Under the pieces are notes generated by a model that was given only the letters and a program-made list of their open reading frames with translations, was not told where the DNA came from and did not search any database. Source: Enhydrobacter aerosaccus (GTDB taxonomy: Bacteria > Pseudomonadota > Alphaproteobacteria > Reyranellales > Reyranellaceae). Taken from it: a stretch of DNA of 64,000 bases. Made by a program: the position numbers and the translations under genes. The stretch covers positions 1 through 64,000 of the forward strand of contig CAIKZO010000090.1 in the NCBI GenBank assembly GCA_903832005.1. Direction: 5' to 3'. Numbering within the stretch: position 1 is the first letter of the stretch; every line of letters begins with the position of its first letter. Below are positions 34,660 to 43,059 of the stretch, piece after piece.

Positions 34660-35468
34660 GCGCGGCGGGCCACGATGAACATGCGACGGAACGGGAAGAG
34701 CGTGATGCCGTCGGCCCGCATCGGATAGGCCTTGGCGAGCATGCCGGCATAGGTCTCGTAGAAGGCCTTGCCCTCTGCTTCTTCCAACGCCTCCATGTAG
34801 GGCCGCAGACCGGTGCTGGCGGTGTACTGCGCCACCGGATCCTTGCCGGTCAGCACTTGCTGGTAGATCGATTCCCACACATCGAGATCGGCACAGAGCG
34901 GCTTGAGCTTGTCGTAATACTTGGCGGGCTCATCGACGCGAATGACGCCGCCCACGTTCTTCAGCTTGTCGCGCCACGGGCCCGCTTCCGCCGCCTGGCG
35001 CATCAGGGAGTGCGAGGGCGCATCGAGATTGCGCGGCATCTGGATCGCGAGCTGGCCGCCCGACGGCAGCGCTTCCAGCAGGCCGGGGAACAAATCGATA
35101 TGGCCCGGCAGCCACTGATAGGCGGCGTTGCTGTAGAGGATCGAGGGCGGCGTGCTCGCCTTGAAACGCGCGAGGTCGCCCTTCTCGAAGGTCACGCGCG
35201 CCATAGTTGTCTGGCTGCGCGCCTTGGTCAGCATGTCCTCGGAGGAATCGACGCCGATCACCGGGCTTTCGGGAAAGCGCTCGGCCAGGATGCGCGAGAT
35301 GTTGCCCGCGCCGCAGCCCAGATCGTAGATCGCGTGGCCCGGTCGTGCGCCATTGGCGGGATCGAGACGGGCCATCAGGTCCATGGCCGGCCGCATGCGG
35401 GCATCGGCGAATTTCAGGTAAAGATTGGCATCCCACTTGGTGGACGCTGTCCTGGCGGTATCTGGCAC
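34656..35468 (-). CDS. tam: Trans-aconitate 2-methyltransferase
   Basis: 270 residues, cytoplasmic SAM-dependent methyltransferase. Motif I is AIYDLGCGAGNISRILAER, then VIGVDSSEDMLTKAR, and SNAAYQWLPGHIDLFPGLL, QMPRNLDAPSHSLM and the C-terminal TLFPFRRMFIVA are typical of Tam. It methylates trans-aconitate, an inhibitor of aconitase that forms spontaneously. The start codon is GTG immediately after the preceding TAA (no spacer), and the stop overlaps ggt. Confidence 0.86.
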   Translation of the reverse strand: MPDTARTASTKWDANLYLKFADARMRPAMDLMARLDPANGARPGHAIYDLGCGAGNISRILAERFPESPVIGVDSSEDMLTKARSQTTMARVTFEKGDLARFKASTPPSILYSNAAYQWLPGHIDLFPGLLEALPSGGQLAIQMPRNLDAPSHSLMRQAAEAGPWRDKLKNVGGVIRVDEPAKYYDKLKPLCADLDVWESIYQQVLTGKDPVAQYTASTGLRPYMEALEEAEGKAFYETYAGMLAKAYPMRADGITLFPFRRMFIVARRA

Positions 35469-35867
35469 TTACTTCTCCTCGAACGCTTTATCGACCGGTA
35501 CGCGATAGGCCTGGGCGATCTTGTTGCCCTTTTGCGCCGCCAGCACGACGGACATGAACTCTTCATGCATCTCGTTGGTCAGGCCCTTCTTCCCGGCCAT
35601 CGCGGTGTGCGATGCGATGCAATAGTCGCACCCGTTGGCGATCGATACAGCGAGATAAATTAACTCCTTGGTGAGCGGATCGAGCTTGCCCGGTCCCATG
35701 GCAAGCTTCAGCTCCTCGGCAAACCGCTCCATCACGTCTGGATGGCTAGCGAGCGCCTTCCAGACGTTGTTGATCTCGTCGGGCTTGATATTGCGGCCGC
35801 GCGCGATGGTATCGACGACGGCCTTGGCGCGGGGCGCCATGTCCTTGTACTCGACCAGTTTGGCCAT
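35469..35867 (-). CDS. AhpD-like carboxymuconolactone decarboxylase family protein
   Basis: 132 residues, all helical. The CxxC(x)nH redox motif CDYCIASH (about residues 80-87) marks the AhpD/CMD superfamily, where the cysteines and His carry peroxidase or disulfide-reductase chemistry. An AGAGGAGG ribosome site lies 6 bases before the ATG. It sits between phaB and tam on the same strand with 29 and 0 bases of spacing, so it is probably co-expressed with PHB genes. Confidence 0.82.
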   Translation of the reverse strand: MAKLVEYKDMAPRAKAVVDTIARGRNIKPDEINNVWKALASHPDVMERFAEELKLAMGPGKLDPLTKELIYLAVSIANGCDYCIASHTAMAGKKGLTNEMHEEFMSVVLAAQKGNKIAQAYRVPVDKAFEEK

Positions 35868-35896
35868 GGCTGCCTCCTCTGAGTGTGAACCGCGCC

Positions 35897-36622
35897 TTAG
35901 TACATGTGCTGGCCGCCGTTGATCGACAAGGTCGAGCCGGTGATGAAGCCGGCATCGTCGGCGATCAGGAACAGCACGCCACGCGCGATCTCGTCGGCTT
36001 TGCCCAGCCGTCCGACCGGGATCTTGGCCACGATCTTCTCCAGCACGTTGGCCGGCACGGCCGAGACCATGTCGGTGTCGGTATAGCCCGGCGCGATCGC
36101 GTTCACGGTGATGCCCTTGGGCGCCCCTTCCTGGGCCAGCGCCTTGGTGAAGCCGTGGATGCCGGACTTGGCCGCGGCATAGTTCACCTGGCCGTACTGG
36201 CCGCCTTGGCCGTTGATCGAACCGATATTCACGATGCGGCCAAAACCGCGCGTGTTCATGCCGTCCCACACCGCCTTGCTGACGTTGAAGCAGGAACCGA
36301 GGTTGGTATCGATCACGGCGTCCCACATGTCGCGGTTGAGGCGGCGCATGGTCGAGTCGCGCGTGATGCCGGCATTGTTCACCACGATCTCGATCGGACC
36401 CAGGTCCTTCTCGATCTGGGCGACGGCCGCGGTGACGGCAGCGTGGTCGCTGACGTCGAACTTGTAGACGGCGATACCGGTCTCTTCCTTGAAGGCCGAC
36501 GCCGCAACGTCGTTGCCGGCATAGTTGGCAGCGACGGTGTAGCCGCGCAGCTTCAGCATCCTCGAGATGGCGGCGCCAATACCGCGCGTTCCACCCGTCA
36601 CCAGTGCGATACGTCCAGCCAT
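35897..36622 (-). CDS. phaB: Acetoacetyl-CoA reductase
   Basis: 241 residues, short-chain dehydrogenase. The nucleotide motif is ALVTGGTRGIG, NNAG is present, and the catalytic residues are in IVNIGSINGQGGQYGQ and VNYAAAKSG (Ser, Tyr, Lys). C-terminal GGQHMY is characteristic of PhbB/PhaB. It makes (R)-3-hydroxybutyryl-CoA from acetoacetyl-CoA with NADPH. The product feeds polyhydroxybutyrate or, after dehydration, the ethylmalonyl-CoA pathway. A GGGAGG site precedes the ATG. It is separated from phaA by an MFS gene on the same strand. Confidence 0.92.
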   Translation of the reverse strand: MAGRIALVTGGTRGIGAAISRMLKLRGYTVAANYAGNDVAASAFKEETGIAVYKFDVSDHAAVTAAVAQIEKDLGPIEIVVNNAGITRDSTMRRLNRDMWDAVIDTNLGSCFNVSKAVWDGMNTRGFGRIVNIGSINGQGGQYGQVNYAAAKSGIHGFTKALAQEGAPKGITVNAIAPGYTDTDMVSAVPANVLEKIVAKIPVGRLGKADEIARGVLFLIADDAGFITGSTLSINGGQHMY

Positions 36623-36663
36623 TTTTATTCCTCCCTTACTCGAGAGGACACTCTAGCCGGAAA

Positions 36664-37899
36664 TCAGTCGCAGGCCATCTCCGGCTGCCGCGACAGGCTG
36701 ACCGCGCGTGACATCCAGATGACCAATGCCTGGAGGGCAAATCCCGCAACTGCGAGATAGAGGCAGGCCTCGGCGCCGTAGATTCCGCCGACCAGAGCGC
36801 CGATGCCGGCACCGAGCGGCCGCGCCCCATAGGCCATGATGTTGATGGCCGAAACGCGGCCCAGCAGGCGCGGCGGCGTCACCGACTGACGGAGCGTCGT
36901 GGTGCTGATCACCCAGAGGATCGGGCCGGCGCCCAGCAGGAAGAAGCTGAGGCCCGCCAGTATCGGCGTATGGATCACGGTCGTGAGCGCCATCACACCG
37001 GCTGCGGCGAGGCCCGCCACCGGGCCGAGGCCGATCACATTGCCGAATGCCATCCAGCGCATCACGCGCGTGGCCAACAGCGCGCCGAACACCATGCCGA
37101 CGCCGTACATGCCCATCACCAGACCGACACCGGCCGCCGTGAGACCGAGCGAGCGCACGGCATAGGGCACGAACACGGCCAGGATCAGGAAGGAGGCGGT
37201 GTTGAAGATGAACTGCGTCACGAACACCGGCCGCAGCAGATCGTGGCCGAACACAAAGGCCGCGCCCTCTTTGATGTCCTGCCAGGGATGGCGCCGTGCC
37301 GGCAAGGTGCGCGACGGCTCGTGCAAACCTGCCAGCAGCATCACGGCGAGGATCGACAGAGCCGCGGCAAAGCCGAAGGCGGGTGCTGCACCAATCCAGC
37401 CGACCAGCAGGCCGCCGATCGCGGGGCCGCCGGCGAAGGCGATCGTGCGGGCCAGCTCGATGCGCGCATTGGCGGCCGGCAGCATTTGCGACGGCACCAG
37501 GGCCGGCACGAGAGCGGGAGCCGCCACGCTGTAGACCACCGTGCCGCAGACCGCGACGAAGCCCAGTACCGCCAGCAATGGCAAGGTGAGTCCACCGGTC
37601 ACAATCAGCGCCAGCACGGCAAGCAGCGCGCCGGCCCGCAACGCCTCCGCGCTCGCCATCAACCGGCGCCGCGCCATGCGGTCGGCCATCAGACCGGCCG
37701 GAATGGCGAACAGCACGAACGGCAGGGTGAGTGCGGTCTGCAACAGACCGGTCTCGCCCTCACCGGCGCCCAGCAGCAGCACGGCCACGATGGGCGCGGC
37801 CGCCAGAGCCACCTGCTCCGCCGATTGCGCGACGAGATTCGACCAGGCGAGACGATTGAACGTCGGTGGCAGCACGTCGTCCGGCTTCTGAAAAGACAT
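36664..37899 (-). CDS. MFS transporter (EntS/MFS_3-like exporter)
   Basis: 411 residues, 12 membrane segments in two bundles. The loop AGLMADRMARRRLM between segments 2 and 3 is the MFS signature, and RVSAINIMAYGARPLGAGIGALVGG in the second half resembles the EntS/MFS_3 branch of exporters. Substrate is unknown. It lies between phaA and phaB, 81 and 41 bases away, all on one strand. Its ribosome site AGGAG is inside a long hairpin in the leader, which suggests translational control. Confidence 0.87.
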   Translation of the reverse strand: MSFQKPDDVLPPTFNRLAWSNLVAQSAEQVALAAAPIVAVLLLGAGEGETGLLQTALTLPFVLFAIPAGLMADRMARRRLMASAEALRAGALLAVLALIVTGGLTLPLLAVLGFVAVCGTVVYSVAAPALVPALVPSQMLPAANARIELARTIAFAGGPAIGGLLVGWIGAAPAFGFAAALSILAVMLLAGLHEPSRTLPARRHPWQDIKEGAAFVFGHDLLRPVFVTQFIFNTASFLILAVFVPYAVRSLGLTAAGVGLVMGMYGVGMVFGALLATRVMRWMAFGNVIGLGPVAGLAAAGVMALTTVIHTPILAGLSFFLLGAGPILWVISTTTLRQSVTPPRLLGRVSAINIMAYGARPLGAGIGALVGGIYGAEACLYLAVAGFALQALVIWMSRAVSLSRQPEMACD

Positions 37900-37900
37900 T

Positions 37901-37942
37901 GGGGGGCTCCTGTGTTCGTTGTCCCGAACCTAGGAAGCCCCC
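37901..37942 (-). promoter_or_regulatory. RNA hairpin sequestering the MFS ribosome-binding site
   Basis: Read as minus-strand RNA, GGGGGCUUCCU (37942-37932) can pair with AGGAGCCCCC (37911-37902) with one bulged U. Inside it, GUUCG (37929-37925) pairs with CGAAC (37918-37914) around a GGACAA loop. AGGAG is the MFS Shine-Dalgarno, 7 bases from the AUG at 37899, so it is buried in the lower stem. A further small stem (CCGGC/GCCGG, 37957-37970) lies just after the phaA stop; it lacks a U-tract. Confidence 0.5.
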
Positions 37943-37980
37943 GTCTTCGTCTCTATCCGGCAACCGCCGGCTATTAATCG

Positions 37981-39159
37981 CTAGTCCCGCTGAACGCACA
38001 TCGCGATGCCCATGCCGCCGCCGATGCAGAGGGTGGCGAGGCCCTTCTTGGCGTCGCGCTTCTGCATCTCGAAGAGGAGCGTGGTCAGCACACGGGCGCC
38101 CGAGGCGCCGATCGGATGGCCGAGCGCAATGGCGCCGCCGTTGACGTTGAGCTTGCTGTGATCGATGCCGAGTTCCTTGCCGACGGCGAGGGCCTGGGCC
38201 GCGAAGGCTTCGTTGGCCTCGACGAGGTCGAGGTCCTTCACCGTCCAGCCGGCCTTCTTGAGAGCGGCCTGCGAGGCGGTGACCGGGCCGATGCCCATGA
38301 CCGACGGATCGACGCCCGTGGTCGCCCACGACACGATCCGGGCGAGCGGCGTGATGCCGCGCCTCTTCGCCTCGTCGGCGGTCATCAGCACCATCGCGGC
38401 GGCACCATCGTTGATGCCCGAGGCGTTGCCGGCCGTCACCGAGCCATCCTTGGCAAAGGCGGGCTTCAGCTTGGCCAGCGTCTCGACGGTCGTGCCGTGA
38501 CGCGGGAACTCGTCGGTGTCGACCACGATGTCACCCTTACGGGTCTTCACCGTGACCGGAACGATCTCGTCCTTGAAGCGGCCGCTCTTTTGCGCCGCCT
38601 CGGCCTTGTGCTGCGAGGAGGCCGCGAAGTTGTCCTGCTCGACGCGCGTGATCTGGTATTTCTGCGCGACGTTCTCGGCGGTGTTGCCCATATGGTAGCC
38701 GTTGAAGGCATCCCACAAGCCATCCTTGATCATAGAGTCGACCATCTTGAGGTCGCCCATCTTGGTGCCGTCGCGCATGAAGCCGACGTGCGGAGCCTGG
38801 CTCATGCTCTCCTGGCCGCCGACCACCATGATGTTGGCGTCGCCGTTGCGGATCGCCTGCCAACCGAAGGCGACGGCGCGCAGGCCCGAGCCGCAGAGCT
38901 GGTTGATGCCGAGCGCGGTCTTCTCGACCGGGATGCCGGCATTAATCGCGGCCTGGCGGGCCGGGTTCTGGCCCTGACCCGCGGTCAGGATCTGGCCCAT
39001 GATGACTTCGTCTACTTCTTCGGGCTTCACGTGGGCGCGTTCGAGCGCACCGGTGATGGCGATCTTGCCCAGGTCATGGGCCGGTACGTGGCCGAAGGCG
39101 CCATTGAACGAGCCGACCGGCGTGCGCGCAGCGCTCGCAATCACGATATCGGATGCCAT
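37981..39159 (-). CDS. phaA: Acetyl-CoA acetyltransferase (beta-ketothiolase)
   Basis: 392 residues. The catalytic residues of biosynthetic thiolase are present: Cys89 in [10 protein letters not shown], the His in [14 protein letters not shown], and the second Cys in [13 protein letters not shown]. It condenses two acetyl-CoA to acetoacetyl-CoA, the first step of PHB synthesis and of the ethylmalonyl-CoA route. It is the first of a co-directional run phaA-MFS-phaB-AhpD-tam-ggt. Confidence 0.93.
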   Translation of the reverse strand: MASDIVIASAARTPVGSFNGAFGHVPAHDLGKIAITGALERAHVKPEEVDEVIMGQILTAGQGQNPARQAAINAGIPVEKTALGINQLCGSGLRAVAFGWQAIRNGDANIMVVGGQESMSQAPHVGFMRDGTKMGDLKMVDSMIKDGLWDAFNGYHMGNTAENVAQKYQITRVEQDNFAASSQHKAEAAQKSGRFKDEIVPVTVKTRKGDIVVDTDEFPRHGTTVETLAKLKPAFAKDGSVTAGNASGINDGAAAMVLMTADEAKRRGITPLARIVSWATTGVDPSVMGIGPVTASQAALKKAGWTVKDLDLVEANEAFAAQALAVGKELGIDHSKLNVNGGAIALGHPIGASGARVLTTLLFEMQKRDAKKGLATLCIGGGMGIAMCVQRD

Positions 39160-39244
39160 TTGAACTTCTCCTTACCTGCCCTGCCGTCCTTAGATGGGGA
39201 TGTTATAGACCCGCCGCCACGGCCGGCAAGAAGAGGCCCAATCG

Positions 39245-41026
39245 CTAGGTGAGCCGGGTGAAGCCGTCCGGGCTCCAGTCGTCACTGCCGACCCCGTTAT
39301 GGACGAAGAACAGCCCGTCGGGGTCGTATTTCTGCTTCACCGCGCGCAGACGGCCGTAGTTGCCGCCCCAATAGGCAGTTTGCCAGTCCTTCTGGAAGTA
39401 GCTCGACTCCGAGAGATAGGCGCCGTTGTCCGGCGCAAGCTTCATCACCTCTGCCATCGAGGCGCTGACCGCCGCCGCCTCATAGCGCGCTCGCGCCAGG
39501 TCCGGTTCGTGATCGGGAATGCCCGCGAAGGCTGGCGCGCCCGAGGCCGAGATGATCACGAGCGCAAAAGCATCGAGCACGGCGGGATTCATCGCCGTGT
39601 CGCGCGCGGCGGCGATGGCTTCCGGCGGCGCACCCGCCAATCCTTTGTTGAAGTGAAGCTGGAGGGACCATTTGCGCGACGCTGCGAACAGGCCGTCGAC
39701 CAGCTTGGCGCGTGCTTTGTCGTCGAGCAGCGACTGCGGCAACCACGCCGATTCGTAATTGTGCAGGAACCAGCCCGCCTCACCGACATTGCCCGCCCAG
39801 TAGATCGCATCGGCCGGCGCACCCGGCCGGTCGTCGGACTTCACCGCGGTCGGGATGTTCTTCTTGAGGAACTCGGCGTCCCAGAAGAAATGCGCGGGCG
39901 CCGCGATCGCGCGCACCGGCATGGCGATCGTGTAGTCCGCCGGCGCGGCCGCCACCCAATCCATGAACGGTTTCCAGGTGGCCTGCGCCGTCTCCTGGTC
40001 GAGGCCCTGGAACACCATCTCGATGTCGAGCTGGTTGTCGGCCCGGAAACGCACCGACTCGCCCCAGTGCGGGTTGAACAGTCTGTCGCGATAGAAGCCC
40101 ATGAACTGCGCGATGAGGCGCCGGAAGGCTTCCGGCGAGTGGGCCTTGATCGTGCCGAAGGCGCCGCCCAGGAAGTTCGGCAAGGCATGCGTCTTCAAGG
40201 TGACCCGCGTCACGACGCCCAGGCTGCCGCCTCCGCCGCCCTTCAGTGCCCAGAAGAGATCGGAGTTGGTGCAGGCGTTGGCGATGCGAATCTGGCCATC
40301 CGCCGTCACGACCTCGGCTTCGATCAGACTGGCGGAGGCAAGACCGAAGTTCTTGGAGAAGCTGCCGAAGCCGCCGCTCTGGATCAGGCCTGCGACGTTC
40401 ACGGTACAGCAGCCGCCGCCCTGCACATAGCGCCCGGCCTTGGTCACGGCGGCATAGGCCTTCAGCCAGATGTTGCCGGCACCGAGCGACACCGCGGGCT
40501 GCGCGGCGTTCGTGCAGCCCTGGGCCACGAAAGCGTCGTGCATCTCAATGGAGTCCATCGGCCGCGTGCGCACGAGCAGCGAGTCGGGCGCATTGGAGGT
40601 GCCTTGATAGGAGTGGCCGCCGCCGCGCACCACGAGGCGAAGCTTGTGCTCGCGGGCGAAGGTCACCGCCGCGGCGACGTCGGCTGAGTTGCGGGCATCG
40701 ATCGCGTAGGCGCTGGGCTTGGAGGCCCAGGCCTCGGCCCAGCCGGTGGTTTGCGTAAGGGCCACGTTGTCGCGAATGAAGTAGGGGTTCTTGAACTGCT
40801 TGAAGACGGTCTCGCAGGTCGCAGCGTCGGCGCCCTTGCAGGCCTCGATCGGCGAGCGGACTGCCGTCAGTTGGCCGCCGACCTTGCGGCCGAGGTCCTG
40901 CCATTCGGCGTCTGACGGCCACCCTGGCTCGCCCGGCCGGACGCGCTTGAAAGAGGTCTGGGCCCGCGCGGGGACGGACAGGAGCGGCAGGCAGGCGGCG
41001 GTCTGGAGAAGGCGGCGACGGTTCAT
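39245..41026 (-). CDS. Exported FAD-linked oxidase (BBE/berberine-bridge type)
   Basis: 593 residues. A Tat-like signal (NRRRLLQTA, then hydrophobic to about 22) is followed by a PCMH-type FAD domain. RGGGHSYQG carries the His expected to bind FAD covalently (His138), and VQGGGCCTVNVAG places Cys206 at the position that forms the second flavin bond in bicovalent oxidases. The C-terminal BBE segment reads YWGGNYGRLRAVKQKYDPDGLFFVHNGVG. It would oxidise a sugar or alcohol with O2. The upstream intergenic region holds three AlgR-like LytTR boxes. Confidence 0.85.
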   Translation of the reverse strand: MNRRRLLQTAACLPLLSVPARAQTSFKRVRPGEPGWPSDAEWQDLGRKVGGQLTAVRSPIEACKGADAATCETVFKQFKNPYFIRDNVALTQTTGWAEAWASKPSAYAIDARNSADVAAAVTFAREHKLRLVVRGGGHSYQGTSNAPDSLLVRTRPMDSIEMHDAFVAQGCTNAAQPAVSLGAGNIWLKAYAAVTKAGRYVQGGGCCTVNVAGLIQSGGFGSFSKNFGLASASLIEAEVVTADGQIRIANACTNSDLFWALKGGGGGSLGVVTRVTLKTHALPNFLGGAFGTIKAHSPEAFRRLIAQFMGFYRDRLFNPHWGESVRFRADNQLDIEMVFQGLDQETAQATWKPFMDWVAAAPADYTIAMPVRAIAAPAHFFWDAEFLKKNIPTAVKSDDRPGAPADAIYWAGNVGEAGWFLHNYESAWLPQSLLDDKARAKLVDGLFAASRKWSLQLHFNKGLAGAPPEAIAAARDTAMNPAVLDAFALVIISASGAPAFAGIPDHEPDLARARYEAAAVSASMAEVMKLAPDNGAYLSESSYFQKDWQTAYWGGNYGRLRAVKQKYDPDGLFFVHNGVGSDDWSPDGFTRLT

Positions 41027-41097
41027 GAGGCTCTCCCGAGCAGAGTGTGGCGCACCCGTCTGCTACCCGCCAACTCACCGATTTGAGTGGCTTTTGT

Positions 41098-41148
41098 GAT
41101 GACCGGCGATGCCGGTGGGACGACCGGCGCGCCTACCGGGACGAACGG
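41098..41148 (-). promoter_or_regulatory. Three LytTR/AlgR-like boxes at 21-bp spacing
   Basis: On the minus strand: CCGTTCGTC (41148-41140), CCGGTCGTC (41127-41119) and CCGGTCATC (41106-41098), starting exactly 21 bases apart. The first is identical to the core AlgR site of Pseudomonas. Two-turn spacing of direct repeats is how LytTR regulators bind. The array begins directly after the lytTR-gene stop and ends about 72 bases before the oxidase start, so the oxidase gene is the likely target. Confidence 0.6.
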
Positions 41149-41979
41149 TCAGCTTCTGACGGGCGCCAGGGCCTCGAACCGCTGGCGGTAGCGGCGGCTG
41201 AGGTTCACCTCGGCGCCGTCCTGCAGCCGGATCCGCCAGTCGCCGCTCACCCAGGGCACCACCTCGGCCACCCGGGCGATGTTCACGAGGTGTGACTTGT
41301 GGACCCGCACGAAGCGCTTGGGGTCGAGTTCGCCTTCCAGCCTGGCGAGCGAGGAGCGGATCTCGAAGGTCTCACCGCCGACATGCAGGATCGCGTAGTT
41401 GCCGGAGGCCTCGATCCAGTCGATGTCGGCCACCTCAACCATCACCTCGCTGCCGCCGCGCTTGCGGACGGCGAAGCGCTCGGGCGTCGCCGCGACGGGC
41501 GCCGGCGCCGCGGTAACGACAGGCTGCTCGCGCTGGCGCAGGTAGCGCATCGCCATGACACCGAGGTTCATCGTGCAGTAGGTGAAGATGTCCTTGGTGA
41601 ATTCGTAGCCCAGCCGATCGAGCGTGATCGGGAAGTGGAACGGCTGGCCCAGGATGGCGCCGAACCAGAGATAGCGCAGCGCGCCCATGCCCACCGTGTG
41701 CACCACGCTGAAGATCACGAGCCCAGCGAGATGGGCCACGATGTTGCGCGGACGGTTCGGCGGGAAGTGCCGCTGCATCCAATAAACGGCGGGAATGAGC
41801 GCGGCGATCACCAGATGACTGGTGGCCTGGATCGCAAAGGAGCGTGCGAACGGCGTGATGTCGCCGCGCCGCGCGTCATCCGCGACAGTGATGTACGACT
41901 GCGTGACGCACGAGACGATCAGGATGGCGGCCCAGATCGCGGGCCCCGCCCAGCGCCATGCTCTGTTCTGCTTGGTCAT
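41149..41979 (-). CDS. Membrane-bound LytTR-domain transcriptional regulator
   Basis: 276 residues. Four predicted membrane segments (about 11-31, 50-68, 80-106, 130-146) are followed by a linker and a LytTR DNA-binding domain (about 168-272) with MVEVADIDWIEASGNYAILHV, FEIRSSLARLEGELDPKRFVRVHKSHLVNI and VNLSRRYRQRF. There is no receiver domain, so it is not a classical response regulator; the membrane part may sense a signal directly. The ATG overlaps the phaC-like stop (ATGA), giving tight coupling with that gene. Confidence 0.85.
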   Translation of the reverse strand: MTKQNRAWRWAGPAIWAAILIVSCVTQSYITVADDARRGDITPFARSFAIQATSHLVIAALIPAVYWMQRHFPPNRPRNIVAHLAGLVIFSVVHTVGMGALRYLWFGAILGQPFHFPITLDRLGYEFTKDIFTYCTMNLGVMAMRYLRQREQPVVTAAPAPVAATPERFAVRKRGGSEVMVEVADIDWIEASGNYAILHVGGETFEIRSSLARLEGELDPKRFVRVHKSHLVNIARVAEVVPWVSGDWRIRLQDGAEVNLSRRYRQRFEALAPVRS

Positions 41980-43058
41980 CGCGCCTTCAGCCAGTCGATC
42001 AGCGGCGTCCAGCACAACTCGCGCGCACGACCGCTCGCCATCATGCCGATATGGCCGAGCGGGACGTCGAGACGCGTCGCGTTTTTGAGGCCGCGCTTGG
42101 GATCGACGAGCGCCGCCGCCGAGAGGGGTGGCACGATGCGGTCGCCCGATGGGATCATGACCAGCGCCGGCCGCTTGATCTTCGCCGGCACGATGCGCTT
42201 GCCGCCCACCACCCACTTGTTGGTGCCCGGCAGGTTGTCGCCGTACCAGCCGATCAGGCAATCGCGCGCGACGGGGCCGGCGAGCGGCGCGCCGTCGTTC
42301 AGCCAGTCCTCGAGCAGCACGAACTCGCGCGCGTGCTCGCCTTGTTGGTCCATGCCGAGGAAGCGGCCGAACTTCTTCACCGCAAGCCAGGGATCGAGAG
42401 ACCAAAAGAGCGTCTGCAGGATGTCGACCGGCAGCTCGCCCGCGGTCTCGGCCAGCTTGGCCAGCATCGGCCCGGCCGACAGCAGGAAGGCGCGGCCGGT
42501 CTTGTCGGCATGGAAGTCCCACGGTGCCGCCAGCAACGCGAGCCCCGCCACCCGGCGCGGCCGGCGGGCCGCCGCGGCAACGGCCAGTGTGCCGCCCATG
42601 CAGTAGCCCATCACCGCCGGCGAGCGGCGCGCGCGCTTGCCGACGAAGGCCAGCGCGCGTTCGAGGCGCTCGACATAGGCGGTGAGGTCGAAGCGCCGCT
42701 CCTCGTCGTTCGGCGTGCCCCAATCGACGAGGTACGGTCGCAAGCCTTCGGCCGCCATGGTGCGCAACAGGCTCTTCTCGGCGGTGAGGTCGAGCACCTC
42801 CCAGCCATTGATCAACGACGGCACCACCAGCACCGCGCGCGTCCGTCGCACCCGTGCTCTGCGATGGGTGGCGCCGTAGTCGAGCAACCGTGTATTGCCC
42901 TCGCTCCAGACGACCGGCGGATCCTCGAGATCGCGGTGCACCGGATGATCGCGATAGGCGAGCACGCCCGCGGCCAACCGGTCGAGCCGCCGGCCGATCT
43001 CGCGATGAAGCGCCGCCTCGAACTGCTCAGCCCCGCCGGCCGGGATCCCGGCCAGCAA
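41976..43058 (-). CDS. phaC: Short PHA synthase-like alpha/beta hydrolase (class III PhaC-like)
   Basis: About 360 residues from a TTG at 43058, the size of class III PhaC. The lipase-like box is GYCMGGT with Cys153 in place of Ser; Asp306 (SGDRIVPP) and His336 (PLGHIGMMASG) complete the triad. PSLINGWEVLDL and YLVDWGTPN are PhaC-family segments. It would polymerise 3-hydroxyacyl-CoA on granules. An ATG at 43166 is an alternative start, but it would overlap the upstream gene by about 107 bases with low-complexity residues. The TTG comes 1 base after that gene's TGA. It may need the small upstream protein as a PhaE-like partner. Confidence 0.72.
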   Translation of the reverse strand: MLAGIPAGGAEQFEAALHREIGRRLDRLAAGVLAYRDHPVHRDLEDPPVVWSEGNTRLLDYGATHRRARVRRTRAVLVVPSLINGWEVLDLTAEKSLLRTMAAEGLRPYLVDWGTPNDEERRFDLTAYVERLERALAFVGKRARRSPAVMGYCMGGTLAVAAAARRPRRVAGLALLAAPWDFHADKTGRAFLLSAGPMLAKLAETAGELPVDILQTLFWSLDPWLAVKKFGRFLGMDQQGEHAREFVLLEDWLNDGAPLAGPVARDCLIGWYGDNLPGTNKWVVGGKRIVPAKIKRPALVMIPSGDRIVPPLSAAALVDPKRGLKNATRLDVPLGHIGMMASGRARELCWTPLIDWLKAR

Positions 43059-43059
43059 C

